A DNA stretch of 64,000 nucleotides from Archaeoglobus sp. (GCA_017656505.1 JACDNU010000008.1:1-64000); one strand, 5' to 3'. Shown: positions 24,483 through 33,183, numbered from the stretch's first letter. A program made the numbers and translations. The notes: generated from the letters alone by a model not told the origin.

Positions 24483-25031
24483 TTATACCTTCTTAATTTC
24501 CTTAATTTCCGAAAGAAACTCTTCACTGCTCAGGATTTTGAAGGCAGGCATCCCCCTGAATTTTTTCGTTATAAATTCGTGAATTTCCTCTTTATGGGAG
24601 GCACAGCAATCATCGAGCAGAATAACTCTGAAGTCGCTACTTACCGCATCGAAAGCTGTTGCAAGGACACAAACATGGGTATTTATCCCTGCTAACGCTA
24701 CCGTGTCTATTCCAAGCTCTCTTAATGTTATGTCTAGGTCAGTTCTGAAAAAGGCGCTGAACCTCCTCTTTTCAATTACGATGTCTCCTTTCTCCGGTTT
24801 GAGTTCTTCTATAACCTCAACTCCCTCCGTTCCCCTTACAGCATGTTTCGCCATAAAATTGAATATCCAGTCTGACTCGATGTAGCTGTCATTCGCATAG
24901 ATAACGGGAATTCCGAGTTTTCTGCATTCCTCAATCGTTCTTCTGATGTTGGGTATTATCCTGCGATGGGTCTCTTTGAAAAAGGGCTTGTTCCCTTTAA
25001 TCATATCGATAACAATGAGAGCTGGCCTCAT
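24483..25031 (-). CDS. Isochorismatase-family cysteine hydrolase
   Basis: A 182-residue hydrolase of the nicotinamidase/isochorismatase fold. The Asp of the triad is in ALIVIDMIKGN (residue ~8), the Lys in VIEKRRFSAFF, and the catalytic Cys in AGINTHVCVLATAFDA, followed by VILLDDCCAS. It may act on an amide or on nicotinamide. It lies between two catabolic genes and ends next to the convergent F420-type gene. ATG 25031 is preferred to TTG 25037. No clear ribosome-binding site is visible. Confidence 0.85.
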   Translation of the reverse strand: MRPALIVIDMIKGNKPFFKETHRRIIPNIRRTIEECRKLGIPVIYANDSYIESDWIFNFMAKHAVRGTEGVEVIEELKPEKGDIVIEKRRFSAFFRTDLDITLRELGIDTVALAGINTHVCVLATAFDAVSSDFRVILLDDCCASHKEEIHEFITKKFRGMPAFKILSSEEFLSEIKEIKKV

Positions 25032-25063
25032 GTTCAAACAAAACTACCAATCTAAAAAAAGAG

Positions 25064-26371
25064 TTATAGTTTTCTCTTATCTATAACTCTCTTAGCCTTT
25101 CCTTCAAACCTAGGGAGGGATTCAGGTTCGAGGACTTCAACATTCGGTCTTACGTTTAGATGGGTTCTTAAATGCTCCGCCACGCGTTTTTCAAGCTCTC
25201 CAACCTTTCCTTTGCCGAAGTATTCATTTTTTACGGCAGGATTTATCTCCACCTGGACCGTCATAGTGTCAACGCCCTTCTCGTCTCTCTCCAGCACAAT
25301 CTGATAGTGTTCTGCAACTTCGGGCAGAAGCATCAGGGCATACTCAATCTGACTGGGGAAAACGTTAACCCCTCTAACAACGAACATGTCGTCGGATCTG
25401 CCCACTATTCTCTCGATCCTCGGGTGAGTTCTGCCACACGCACACTTTTCGCGGATTATTGCGGTGATATCTCCAGTTCTCCATCTAATCATCGGCATTC
25501 CTTCCTTCCCGAGAACCGTTACAACCAACTCTCCCTTCTCCCCTTCGCTAAGCTGCTCCCCGGTTTCGGGATTTATCGTCTCGATTATGTATATATCTCC
25601 CCAGAAGTGGATTCCCGCCTTCTCACTGCATTCGCAAACAACCGGCCCTCCTATCTCCGACGTGCCATAAACGTTTATAGCATCGATTCCAGTTTTATCC
25701 TCAATCCGCTTTCTCGTTTCCTCGCTCCACGGTTCAGCTCCAAAGAATCCCATTCTGAGCTTTGTATCCTCACGGATTGTCAGACCGAGTTTCTCAGCAA
25801 ACTCTGAAACGTAGAGCATGTAAGATGGTGTGCAGGTGAAAACGGTCGATCCAAAATCTCGCATCAAATCGAGCTGTCTTTGGGTGTTTCCTGAAGAAAT
25901 AGGCACAACAGTTGCCCCAATCTTTTCTGCCGCATAGTGGAATCCCAATCCACCTGTAAAAAGGCCGTACCCATATGCATTCTGTATGATATCGTCGCTT
26001 CTAACTCCTGCAGAATACAAGCCTCTTGCAAGGCTTTCCGTCCACAATTCCAAATCTGCCTGAGTGTAGCCGGTAACGGTAGGCTTTCCAGTCGTTCCGC
26101 TGGAGGCATGAAGCCTTACAATTTGCGAAAGCGGGACCGTGAAGAAGCCGAAGGGATAGTGGTCTCTTAGATCTTGTTTCTTTACAAAAGGTAGTTTTTG
26201 TATGTCGTCTAGGCTTTTAATCATCGATGGATCAATGTTCTCCTTTTTGTAGAGTTCTCTGTAGAAAGGGGAGTACTTGTACGCTACTTCCACCGTTTGC
26301 CTGAGTTTCTTCAGTTGATACTCTTCCAACTCCTTTTCAGGCATTTTTTCAATAAACGGGTTCCAGTACAC
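25064..26371 (-). CDS. paaK: Phenylacetate-CoA-ligase-type AMP-forming CoA ligase
   Basis: A 435-residue adenylate-forming ligase that activates phenylacetate or a related aryl acid to the CoA thioester. The P-loop-like motif LHASSGTTGKPTVTGYT (about residue 90), GVRSDDIIQNAYGYGLFTGGLG, the AMP motif INVYGTSEIGGP, RWRTGDITAI and a zinc-like CECSEKAG/CACGRTHP pair all match PaaK. The start is GTG 26371 behind GGAGGTGG. A palindrome sits next to its TATA box. Whether phenylacetate is the true substrate cannot be told. Confidence 0.88.
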   Translation of the reverse strand: MYWNPFIEKMPEKELEEYQLKKLRQTVEVAYKYSPFYRELYKKENIDPSMIKSLDDIQKLPFVKKQDLRDHYPFGFFTVPLSQIVRLHASSGTTGKPTVTGYTQADLELWTESLARGLYSAGVRSDDIIQNAYGYGLFTGGLGFHYAAEKIGATVVPISSGNTQRQLDLMRDFGSTVFTCTPSYMLYVSEFAEKLGLTIREDTKLRMGFFGAEPWSEETRKRIEDKTGIDAINVYGTSEIGGPVVCECSEKAGIHFWGDIYIIETINPETGEQLSEGEKGELVVTVLGKEGMPMIRWRTGDITAIIREKCACGRTHPRIERIVGRSDDMFVVRGVNVFPSQIEYALMLLPEVAEHYQIVLERDEKGVDTMTVQVEINPAVKNEYFGKGKVGELEKRVAEHLRTHLNVRPNVEVLEPESLPRFEGKAKRVIDKRKL

Positions 26372-26405
26372 TTTCCACCTCCTTCAACTTTAGGCCTATT
26401 ACAAA

Positions 26406-26416
26406 TTACAAAGTAA
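26406..26416. promoter_or_regulatory. Palindrome TTAC-AAA-GTAA at the paaK promoter
   Basis: A perfect 4-bp inverted repeat with a 3-bp centre lies directly downstream of the minus-strand TATA box (about 26418-26426), near the expected transcription start. A weaker copy (TTGTAAAGTAA) lies at 26442-26452. The same site, with one mismatch, is in the aldehyde oxidoreductase promoter at 30156-30166. It suits a repressor. Confidence 0.4.
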
Positions 26417-26417
26417 G

Positions 26418-26426
26418 ATTATAAAT
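26418..26426 (-). promoter_or_regulatory. TATA box for paaK
   Basis: On the minus strand this reads ATTTATAAT, about 48 nt before the GTG start, which leaves room for a short leader with the GGAGGTGG ribosome-binding site at 26375-26382. Confidence 0.45.
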
Positions 26427-26487
26427 AATTTATTGTTAATTTTGTAAAGTAAACGAAGTGAATTTCGAAACAATGGTAAAGAATAAC

Positions 26488-27204
26488 TTAAACTTTAATC
26501 TTCAAAATCCTGCATCTGAACTCTACCTTTTCAGGCAGTGGATTTAATGTCTCCTCTACTTTTCTTAATCGCTCCTCATACGGTATTCTCGGAAAGAGCG
26601 CATTAGCCATCGCTGGAACGAGATAGAAGTCTTTCATGAACTCTCCAGTTACGTTGTAGTAAACGCTAAGCAGCTCCCCATCGAACTTCTCTGCAAATGC
26701 ATCCAATTTCTCACTCGGGAAAACCTCCCTGTGCCTTAAGCCGTATCTTTCTACCACCTTCTCTTCGCCATCGTAGAAGCCGAGGAGGTATGAGGCAAGT
26801 ACAACACCTTTTTCCTTCACAACCCTTATCGCTTCCTCGACTGCCTTCTCTGCATTTGGAATCAAGAAAAGAGAAGCGTTGAACAAGGCTGCATCGAAAA
26901 CCTTGTCTTTAAAAGGTAGATTCTCAGCATCGGCAACCATGACATCGGGGATTTTTTGCTTGGCTATCCTAACCATTTCAGGCGAAACATCTACCGCGAT
27001 AACCTTGAGCTGGGGTGCAACATCTTTTATTATTCCTGTTCCGCATCCTATGTCAATGTAGAACCCTTCATTACTGATCTCTCCGAATTTAAGCAACTCT
27101 CTTGCAAGAGATCTAAAAAAAGCGTGCTTGTCCTCGAACTCTGTATATCTTCCCGTACTTTCTCCGAAATTGTTCTTAATCAGCTTTTTCACGTTTATTT
27201 TCAT
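26488..27204 (-). CDS. Class I SAM-dependent methyltransferase
   Basis: A 238-residue methyltransferase. Motif I is FYIDIGCGTGIIKD (about residue 50), then VIAVDVSPEMVRIAKQKI and an ADAENLPFKDKVFDAALF stretch for motifs II-III. The sequence resembles the UbiE/generic methyltransferase group, and the substrate is unknown. A good ribosome-binding site (GAGGAG) precedes the ATG. It is the last gene of the unit with the MoaD-like protein, the ferredoxin and the AOR, which makes a role in cofactor or substrate modification conceivable. Confidence 0.82.
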   Translation of the reverse strand: MKINVKKLIKNNFGESTGRYTEFEDKHAFFRSLARELLKFGEISNEGFYIDIGCGTGIIKDVAPQLKVIAVDVSPEMVRIAKQKIPDVMVADAENLPFKDKVFDAALFNASLFLIPNAEKAVEEAIRVVKEKGVVLASYLLGFYDGEEKVVERYGLRHREVFPSEKLDAFAEKFDGELLSVYYNVTGEFMKDFYLVPAMANALFPRIPYEERLRKVEETLNPLPEKVEFRCRILKIKV

Positions 27205-27231
27205 TCTTTACTCCTCTCCCTTGTTTTTCTG

Positions 27232-27489
27232 CTACCCTCCAGCGATGGAGGGCATTATTACAACCACATCGCTGTTTTTCAGCTTAAAAGTTTTGAATTC
27301 GTCTTGCTTTATCAGCTTTCCGTTTACAGAAAAATTGTAGAAATACTTGTCTGAAAATTCTTCCCTTGCATTGAATCTCCTTGCGATCTCTTCCTTTAAT
27401 TCTTCTATGGTTATTTCTTCGCTAATATCAAGATTTATTAGCTTTCCTACTTTTTCTGCCAGATCTGAGCTGAGTATTCTAATTATCAT
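27232..27489 (-). CDS. MoaD/ThiS-like ubiquitin-fold protein
   Basis: An 85-residue beta-grasp protein that ends in Gly-Gly (MPSIAGG), the tail needed for adenylation and thiocarboxylate formation. The NGKLIKQDEF and KLKNSDVVVIMPSIAGG strands are typical of MoaD. Because an AOR gene lies in the same unit, it probably supplies sulfur for the tungsten-bound pterin of that enzyme. ATG 27489 is chosen over TTG 27501; neither has a clear ribosome-binding site. Confidence 0.85.
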   Translation of the reverse strand: MIIRILSSDLAEKVGKLINLDISEEITIEELKEEIARRFNAREEFSDKYFYNFSVNGKLIKQDEFKTFKLKNSDVVVIMPSIAGG

Positions 27490-27541
27490 TTTATTGAGCA
27501 AGACTTATCCAAGCTTTCCAAGCTTACCAAGCTAGCTAGGC

Positions 27542-28018
27542 TTACCCTTTTCCCTTTCTCAATGCCTCAAGGTATCTCTCTAGTGTTGCTCTCTTTATCC
27601 TCTGATTGGCCACGCTAACGTCCACCCACTCGATTGCGTGGGTTGAGCAGAACTTCACGCACATCGGATCTCCACCGCAGAGATCGCACTTTATCGTCTT
27701 TCCTGTAACGGGATCTATCAACGCCCCTCCCAGCGGGCATGTTATAACGCAAGTCCTACATCCCATACACTTCGAGTAATCGATGACCTTTGCTCCGTTC
27801 TCATCAACATAGATGGCATTAACCGGGCATACAAGCACGCAAACAGGATCTTCGCACTGCATGCAGACAGCCGGAAGTTCAATTCCATTCAATGGATCTC
27901 TTATAACGGTAATCCTTGATCTTGCGGGATTCAGAACCTTTTCGTGGTAAAGGGAGCATACCATTTCGCAATCTCTGCAGCCGGTGCATTTATCGGGGTC
28001 GATTAGAAAGGTCTTCAT
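27542..28018 (-). CDS. Four-cluster ferredoxin subunit (AorA/HycB-like)
   Basis: A 158-residue iron-sulfur protein with 16 cysteines in four sets: CTGCRDCEMVC, CMQCEDPVCVLVC, CMGCRTCVITC and CDLCGGDPMCVKFC. This allows four [4Fe-4S] clusters, as in HycB-like subunits and in AorA of the three-subunit tungsten aldehyde oxidoreductase. The start overlaps the stop of the AOR gene by one base, so the two are co-translated. It would carry electrons from the AOR to the flavoprotein or to ferredoxin. Confidence 0.9.
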   Translation of the reverse strand: MKTFLIDPDKCTGCRDCEMVCSLYHEKVLNPARSRITVIRDPLNGIELPAVCMQCEDPVCVLVCPVNAIYVDENGAKVIDYSKCMGCRTCVITCPLGGALIDPVTGKTIKCDLCGGDPMCVKFCSTHAIEWVDVSVANQRIKRATLERYLEALRKGKG

Positions 28019-29913
28019 CACTCCACCTCCGGGAAGTTGGGCTTTGGCTTTTCAATTCCAAGCTTCTTCAACGTCTCCTCCTTTGGAACACCATTTTCGT
28101 CCCATCCGTGTTGTGCGTAGTATTCCATCAGCATCTTTTCATACTTATCGCGGTCAAGCTTTCTGCCCTTCATGAAAGGCAATCCACGCTTATTAGGCTC
28201 CTTGAAGAACCTTTCCGGCGGGTAGTCGTGCTCCTTCCCCAGTCCGTTAATTATATTGAACAACCTCTCCATCGTGTAGTTCCTTTCTCCAATCTGAATC
28301 AGCTCCTCCTTCGTGAAGTCTAGGCCGGTAGCGTACTTCAGCAGTGGAACGTATTCGTCATACTGCGGGCAGTGCGGGCAGTTGAAGGTTGACTGGAACT
28401 TGCAAACGCCTAAAGAGTCTACTATGTTGAAGTAAAGCTCGAACCACCAGACAAGAATTCCCTTTGTCTCATAAGCTGTGAAATCGCTCTTGATCTTGTA
28501 GCCGATAAGCTTCTCCAGAAACTCCTCGGGGAGTTGGAAGAGGTCTATCGCTGGTCTGCTCCGCAAATGATCTGCCCCTCTGGTTGAGGTTGCAATACCC
28601 AAAGCGAAGCTTGGAATTCCCCTCTCATCGGTATGCAGATCAGGCTGGCCTTTAACATGGATCGCATAATACAAGGAATCCTCGCCTATCTTCTTAGCAG
28701 CCTCCAAGAATCCGTTTGCGAGCAGATCTCCTATCTCTTCCCTCTCAACTATCATTCTTGCAAGCTCAAGCACAGCGTTCTTGTCTCCCCACTCCAGCTT
28801 GAATCCAACGTCCTTTTCTGTCAGAATTTCTCGCTGATAGAGCTCGAATGCCCATGAGATTATCGCTCCTAAAGAAAGGTTGTCGACTCCCCATCTGTTG
28901 CACTCATCGTTTCCCTTTATCACGAGATCCCAGTCATAGCAGCCAACAAGTGTTCCAAAGCTCCCCATCATCGTGTATTCGGGGCCTTCGGTTATCAATC
29001 CGGCGTACTCTCCTCTCTCGATTTTAACTCTATGTCTGCAGTGGACACTGCATCCCATGCATGCGGTATGCTTGACTATGTAGTCTTGGAGGTATTCAGC
29101 TTCTAGCGGCTCCCCTTCTTTGCCGGGAGTGTTGTACTGCCAGTTCATCGTTCCTATGAAGCCCGTTGTGTAGGAGACGTCATAAAGTAAAGGCGTTCCA
29201 AGTCTGCTCAGAGTTTTCGCCCATTTAGTGCTTAAAACCTGCTGATTCATCTGCATCGCATACTCTATGAACTTGTCAACATCATGTATGTGCATGTCCA
29301 TTGTGCCCCTCGTTGCGATGGCTTTCAGGTTTTTGGAGCCCATAACAGCCCCGGTTCCACCTCTTCCACCTGCATTTTTGATGTTGTTCATGACATTGGC
29401 GAAGTAAACCTTGTTTTCTCCAGCCTTGCCTATCACCATCGATTCAACCCTTTCGTCACCAATCTCTTCCTTCAAAGCCTTCTGCGTTTCGTATGTGTCC
29501 AGTCCCCAGAGGTGCGAAGCTTTCCTTATTTCAATTTCTCCATTATAGACGAAAAGGTAAACAGGCTCCTTGGCCTTACCTTTTATCACCAAGTGATCGA
29601 AACCAGCATATCTGAGCTCCGGGCCGAAAGCTCCGCCCATGTTTGCATCTCCAACACCTTTCGTTAGCGGGCCTTTTGTAGATATCTGCGTTCTTCCCGT
29701 GCCAAGACATGGTAAGCCGGTGAGAAATCCGGTACCAATGACAAGAAGATTTTCAGGATCGAAAGGTTCAACCTCGGGGGTGACGTTATTGTAGATGTAA
29801 TACCAGTTCAAACCTCTACCGCCGAGATGTTTCTTCCTCAGCTCTTTTGGTATTTCTTCAACCACAACCTTCTCCTTGCTAAGATCCACAAAGGCTACTT
29901 TCCTCTTTAACAT
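28018..29913 (-). CDS. Tungsten aldehyde ferredoxin oxidoreductase, AorB-like
   Basis: A 631-residue AOR-family enzyme that oxidises aldehydes to acids, or reduces acids, with a tungsten bis-pterin. The first domain has HLGGRGLNWYYIYN and GTGRTQISTKGPLTKGV, the pterin loops. GGRGGTGAVMGSKNLKAI is the standard mid-motif. The [4Fe-4S] ligands are CMGCSVHC (about residue 288) and the later C in TFNCPHC. A strong ribosome-binding site (GGAGGTAA) precedes the ATG. With the following ferredoxin and the nearby FAD protein it matches the three-subunit Aor type in size and order. Substrate unknown; aromatic aldehydes are a guess from context. Confidence 0.92.
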   Translation of the reverse strand: MLKRKVAFVDLSKEKVVVEEIPKELRKKHLGGRGLNWYYIYNNVTPEVEPFDPENLLVIGTGFLTGLPCLGTGRTQISTKGPLTKGVGDANMGGAFGPELRYAGFDHLVIKGKAKEPVYLFVYNGEIEIRKASHLWGLDTYETQKALKEEIGDERVESMVIGKAGENKVYFANVMNNIKNAGGRGGTGAVMGSKNLKAIATRGTMDMHIHDVDKFIEYAMQMNQQVLSTKWAKTLSRLGTPLLYDVSYTTGFIGTMNWQYNTPGKEGEPLEAEYLQDYIVKHTACMGCSVHCRHRVKIERGEYAGLITEGPEYTMMGSFGTLVGCYDWDLVIKGNDECNRWGVDNLSLGAIISWAFELYQREILTEKDVGFKLEWGDKNAVLELARMIVEREEIGDLLANGFLEAAKKIGEDSLYYAIHVKGQPDLHTDERGIPSFALGIATSTRGADHLRSRPAIDLFQLPEEFLEKLIGYKIKSDFTAYETKGILVWWFELYFNIVDSLGVCKFQSTFNCPHCPQYDEYVPLLKYATGLDFTKEELIQIGERNYTMERLFNIINGLGKEHDYPPERFFKEPNKRGLPFMKGRKLDRDKYEKMLMEYYAQHGWDENGVPKEETLKKLGIEKPKPNFPEVE

Positions 29914-29934
29914 TATTTTACCTCCACAAAAAAC

Positions 29935-30087
29935 TTAAGCTGGCCCTTGTACCTTCGGCTGCTCGGGAGTTACCCAAGATATTCTCCATTTGCTCCCACA
30001 ATGATTGCAAACGGCTATCTCGGCTCCCTTTTCAACCTCAAACCTTTTTCTGCAGTTCAGGCATCTAGCCTCGTACTTTTCCGACAT
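29935..30087 (-). CDS. Small zinc-ribbon protein (50 residues)
   Basis: This short gene encodes 50 residues with two CxxC knuckles, CLNC and CNHC, spaced by 16 residues, the pattern of a zinc ribbon. The end is Pro/Gln rich. It is followed after 21 nt by the AOR gene and begins that transcription unit. Its TATA-like sequence (about 30110-30117) is so close to the ATG that the transcript is likely leaderless. It may be a small assembly or electron-transfer accessory for the AOR; nothing in the sequence decides this. Confidence 0.78.
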   Translation of the reverse strand: MSEKYEARCLNCRKRFEVEKGAEIAVCNHCGSKWRISWVTPEQPKVQGPA

Positions 30088-30109
30088 TGATTTAACTAAG
30101 TAAACCTCA

Positions 30110-30117
30110 TTTATAAA
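30110..30117 (-). promoter_or_regulatory. TATA-like box before the zinc-ribbon/AOR unit
   Basis: TTTATAAA lies 23-30 nt before the ATG at 30087 on the minus strand. Confidence 0.4.
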
Positions 30118-30155
30118 TCTTTCTCAAATTTGTAATTTTTAAATGGGTTTTTAAA

Positions 30156-30166
30156 GTACTTTGTAA
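30156..30166. promoter_or_regulatory. TTAC-AAA-GTAC site in the AOR promoter
   Basis: Read on the minus strand this is TTACAAAGTAC, which differs by one base from the palindrome at the paaK promoter, and a 12-nt stretch, AATTACAAAGTA, is identical in both. It lies about 40 nt upstream of the TATA-like box. Confidence 0.35.
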
Positions 30167-30196
30167 TTCCAAAAGGTAATGTAAAATCGGGTTAAT

Positions 30197-31423
30197 TTAT
30201 TTGTTAAAAAATAGATTCCAGACATTTCTAAATACTGAGGGCCTCTTTACGAATTCTTCTTTATTTTTTACAGGAACTTTCTTCCTAATTAAAAACTGAA
30301 GGACTCCGGCGAGACTGACATCTCTCCACGAGCCGGCAGATTGGAAGCCTACAAGCATGTTATCATCGAAGAAAGCCTTTCTGTAAATCCTGTCGCTTTT
30401 GTAAGTGATGTTCTCGATGGAATCGCTTGCAAGGCCCAGTGAAATCACTGGGATGCTAGACTTCTTCACTATGTTTGCCCTTATCGATCCCTCATGATAT
30501 GCCTCAACCCCTGCCATGTTCAGCCCGGCAACTTTTCCCTGTGTTACGGCATTCGTCCATGTTGGAGTAATACAAACCTCACCAAAGAAATTTTCAGCCT
30601 CTGCAACATCACCAGCGGCGTAAACGTTTTGCATGGAGGTTTCCATCTTTCTGTTAACGAGAATTCCCCTTTTGGTGTCGAGCTTTTCCGAAAATACTTC
30701 GATATTAGGCTTAACACCGGTAGAGAGCACAACGATTTCAGCATCGAATGTATCTCCCGCAACAACTCCCTCAACCTTTGAATCTCCAACGAACTCCTCA
30801 ACTCCAACGCCAACGTGGAACTCGATTCCATGTCCCTCAAATTCTTTCTGCACCATCTCGCTTATCTCTGCCTCAACTAGGCCGGGCAGAATTCTGTCAA
30901 GAAGTTCGAAGACTCTAACTTTCATACCCAGTTCGCTTAGAGTGTAAGCAACCTCAAGGCCAATGGGGCCGGCACCAATTATTGCAGCGTTCTTAGCTTT
31001 TCCGGCTGCGTCTCTCAAATTCTTAGCATCGCTGAGGGTTTGAAAGGTGAAGATGTTTTGCTTATCAATCCCTTTTATAGGAGGTATGAAGGGTTTTGAG
31101 CCGGTCGCTATTAAGAACCTGTCGTAATTGTACTCAGCATACTCGGCATCCTTTCCATTCTCATTTACGATCACTCTCTTAGAATCAAATCCGGTAACTT
31201 CACCTTCAACGATCTCGATTCTCATTTGATCGTAGAGGGAAGGAGGCCTTATGTAGAGGTTGCTTTCTGCTACCTCACCCCCAAGGAGCTCTGCAAGGAA
31301 AACAGCTGAGTAGGGGATTTTTTCTTTCGAGATGATTGTGATTCTACCTTCCTCGTCGGTCTCTCTTATGGTGAATGCTGCGGTTACTCCTGCAGCACCA
31401 CCGCCAGCGATAACGTATTCCAT
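30197..31423 (-). CDS. FAD-dependent pyridine-nucleotide oxidoreductase (AorC-like)
   Basis: A 408-residue flavoprotein of the pyridine-nucleotide-disulfide group. The FAD Rossmann motif is YVIAGGGAAGVTAAF at the N-terminus, the NAD(P) motif is AAIIGAGPIGLEVAYTL (about residue 145), and ATG-type FAD closure is in VYAAGDVAEAENFF. There is no redox-active CxxxxC disulfide. By size (about 45 kDa) and position near an AOR and its four-cluster ferredoxin it matches AorC, the NAD-linked subunit of the three-subunit aldehyde oxidoreductase. An alternative is an NADH oxidase or nitrite-reductase-like subunit. ATG 31423 is chosen over GTG 31444. Confidence 0.82.
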   Translation of the reverse strand: MEYVIAGGGAAGVTAAFTIRETDEEGRITIISKEKIPYSAVFLAELLGGEVAESNLYIRPPSLYDQMRIEIVEGEVTGFDSKRVIVNENGKDAEYAEYNYDRFLIATGSKPFIPPIKGIDKQNIFTFQTLSDAKNLRDAAGKAKNAAIIGAGPIGLEVAYTLSELGMKVRVFELLDRILPGLVEAEISEMVQKEFEGHGIEFHVGVGVEEFVGDSKVEGVVAGDTFDAEIVVLSTGVKPNIEVFSEKLDTKRGILVNRKMETSMQNVYAAGDVAEAENFFGEVCITPTWTNAVTQGKVAGLNMAGVEAYHEGSIRANIVKKSSIPVISLGLASDSIENITYKSDRIYRKAFFDDNMLVGFQSAGSWRDVSLAGVLQFLIRKKVPVKNKEEFVKRPSVFRNVWNLFFNK

Positions 31424-31508
31424 GAAGCTTCTCGGGCTTGGCACTTTAAAAATTTTCTATGTTAATCGGGATAAATCAAAACCTCCTAAAAACATTAAAG
31501 TAGAAAGA

Positions 31509-32390
31509 TCAAGGGCCTTTCGCAAGGGAAAGAATCCCCTCTAAAACCGTTCTGTAGGGGTAGGAGAATATCAGACCTGCCTGATCTTTTAGCCTGCTGT
31601 AATATTCGGTGAGATATCTGTAGTCTTCATCTTCTTGAAGCAGCTTTTCGTTGAATTCATCGATATTACCAGCTTCTCGAGCAATCTCAAACCAGTTCTT
31701 CGTTTTCTCCTTTACTTTCTCCATTAGATCATCGAGTTCAGAGAAACCGAAGTGGCAGAAACCGATTTTTTTCGGAGAAAGCCGCTCTATTTTTTTGAAC
31801 GTGTTAAAAACATCATCGATCGTAAGAGGTGGGATTGGTGAGGTGGGGATAATTTTACCCTTCAGAAGCATTCCAATGCTCTCTCCTGAAAGCAGTAAGC
31901 TGTCTCCCTCAACGAAATAGGAAATGTGATGCACAGCATGTCCGGGGGTGTAAACGGCCTTAATTCTGTCTTCTCCCAGCTCTATTGTTTGTCCATCCTC
32001 GATAGGGATTACCCTTTCCTTATCGACCGGCTCTGGCTTTCCATAGATGTCTGCAACATCTCCCAAAGCTTGCAGCGATGACTTCCATAGTTTTTCCGGG
32101 TTGATCAGGTGTTTTGCAGCCTTCGGATGAACGAGGATTCTCGCATCGAATTCTTCAGCCAAAATGTAGCTTGCTCCAGCATGATCGACATGAATGTGGG
32201 AGAGGGCGATGAAGTCAACATTGTCAGCGATCTCTTTTACCGAATTCAAGACTTCTTCAGCTATGCATGGAGGGCCCGGATCTGAGAGAACAACCTTCTC
32301 GTCAACGATAAGAAAGCATGAAAGAAATTCTCTAATTCCGGCCAGCAAAGTGTCGATGCAGTAAACCCTGCCGAAAGAATCGTGGATCAT
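31509..32390 (-). CDS. Metallo-beta-lactamase-fold hydrolase
   Basis: A 293-residue MBL hydrolase with the metal motif SHIHVDHAGA (about residue 64), YTPGHAVHHISYF with the third His, the Asp/Ser strand LLLSGES and the final FCHFGFS. The group includes glyoxalase-II-like and thioesterase-like enzymes, and the actual substrate is not evident. It is placed between an SDR gene (40 nt upstream) and the flavoprotein gene on the same strand, so they may form one transcript. Confidence 0.85.
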   Translation of the reverse strand: MIHDSFGRVYCIDTLLAGIREFLSCFLIVDEKVVLSDPGPPCIAEEVLNSVKEIADNVDFIALSHIHVDHAGASYILAEEFDARILVHPKAAKHLINPEKLWKSSLQALGDVADIYGKPEPVDKERVIPIEDGQTIELGEDRIKAVYTPGHAVHHISYFVEGDSLLLSGESIGMLLKGKIIPTSPIPPLTIDDVFNTFKKIERLSPKKIGFCHFGFSELDDLMEKVKEKTKNWFEIAREAGNIDEFNEKLLQEDEDYRYLTEYYSRLKDQAGLIFSYPYRTVLEGILSLAKGP

Positions 32391-32430
32391 ACTATCTACT
32401 ATTTAAATAAAAAAGTTGCAGAATTTTTAA

Positions 32431-33183
32431 CTAGCCTACCGTCGTATAGCCTCCGCTTATGCTTATCGTCTGGCCAGTTATGTATTCTGACTCGTCAGCT
32501 GCAAAGAAGAGAACTCCGTTTGCAATATCCTCCGGCTCACCGAGTCTCCCTCTTGGGTAAGCCTTTATGAGCTTCTCCTCACCACCAACTCCCTTCAGGA
32601 AGCTTTCAACTCCCGGAGTTTTCGTGACTCCGGCTGCGATGTTGTTTACGGTTATGTTGTATCTGGCAACCTCCTTTGACAAAGCTTTGGCAAATCCGAT
32701 TACCGCAGCTTTAGCTCCAGAATAGACGGAGAGGAAAGGCTCTCCTATTCTTCCCGCATCGGAAACGATATTTATGATACGGCCGTATTTTTTCTCGATC
32801 ATATCATTAATTACAGCCTTGCAGCAGTTCAGAGTTCCGAAATAGCAAACACCAACATCTTTCTGCCAGTCCTCTGGCGTTGTATCTTTAAAGAGCTTTA
32901 TCGTCCAGTAACCAGCGTTATTCACAAGAATATCAACGCTTCCGAAGTTCTTCTTCACTTCTTCAACCATCTTTTCAACTTCTTCCAGCTTGGTTATATC
33001 CGCCTTGATGGCCATTGCCTTTCCGCCATTCGATTCAATCTCCTTTACAACCTCATTCGCTGCTTCGAGGTTTAAATCGTTAACAACAACTTTAGCCCCC
33101 TCCTTTCCGAATGCAAGGGCGATAGCTCTGCCAATCCCTCTTCCCGCACCGGTAACGAGAACAACTCTATCCTTGAACCTCAT
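32431..33183 (-). CDS. Short-chain dehydrogenase/reductase (FabG-like)
   Basis: A 250-residue SDR acting on a 3-hydroxyacyl/3-oxoacyl group or an alcohol with NAD(P). The cofactor motif is LVTGAGRGIGRAIA, then NNAG (LVNNAGYWT), with catalytic Ser in NIVSDAGR and YxxxK in YSGAKAAVIGF. FFAADESEYITGQTISISGGY is the common C-terminus. The ATG follows AGGTGAG. The promoter region carries an ATAACGAAAAA element that is shared with beta-oxidation genes, which suggests a role as a hydroxyacyl-CoA dehydrogenase. Confidence 0.9.
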   Translation of the reverse strand: MRFKDRVVLVTGAGRGIGRAIALAFGKEGAKVVVNDLNLEAANEVVKEIESNGGKAMAIKADITKLEEVEKMVEEVKKNFGSVDILVNNAGYWTIKLFKDTTPEDWQKDVGVCYFGTLNCCKAVINDMIEKKYGRIINIVSDAGRIGEPFLSVYSGAKAAVIGFAKALSKEVARYNITVNNIAAGVTKTPGVESFLKGVGGEEKLIKAYPRGRLGEPEDIANGVLFFAADESEYITGQTISISGGYTTVG

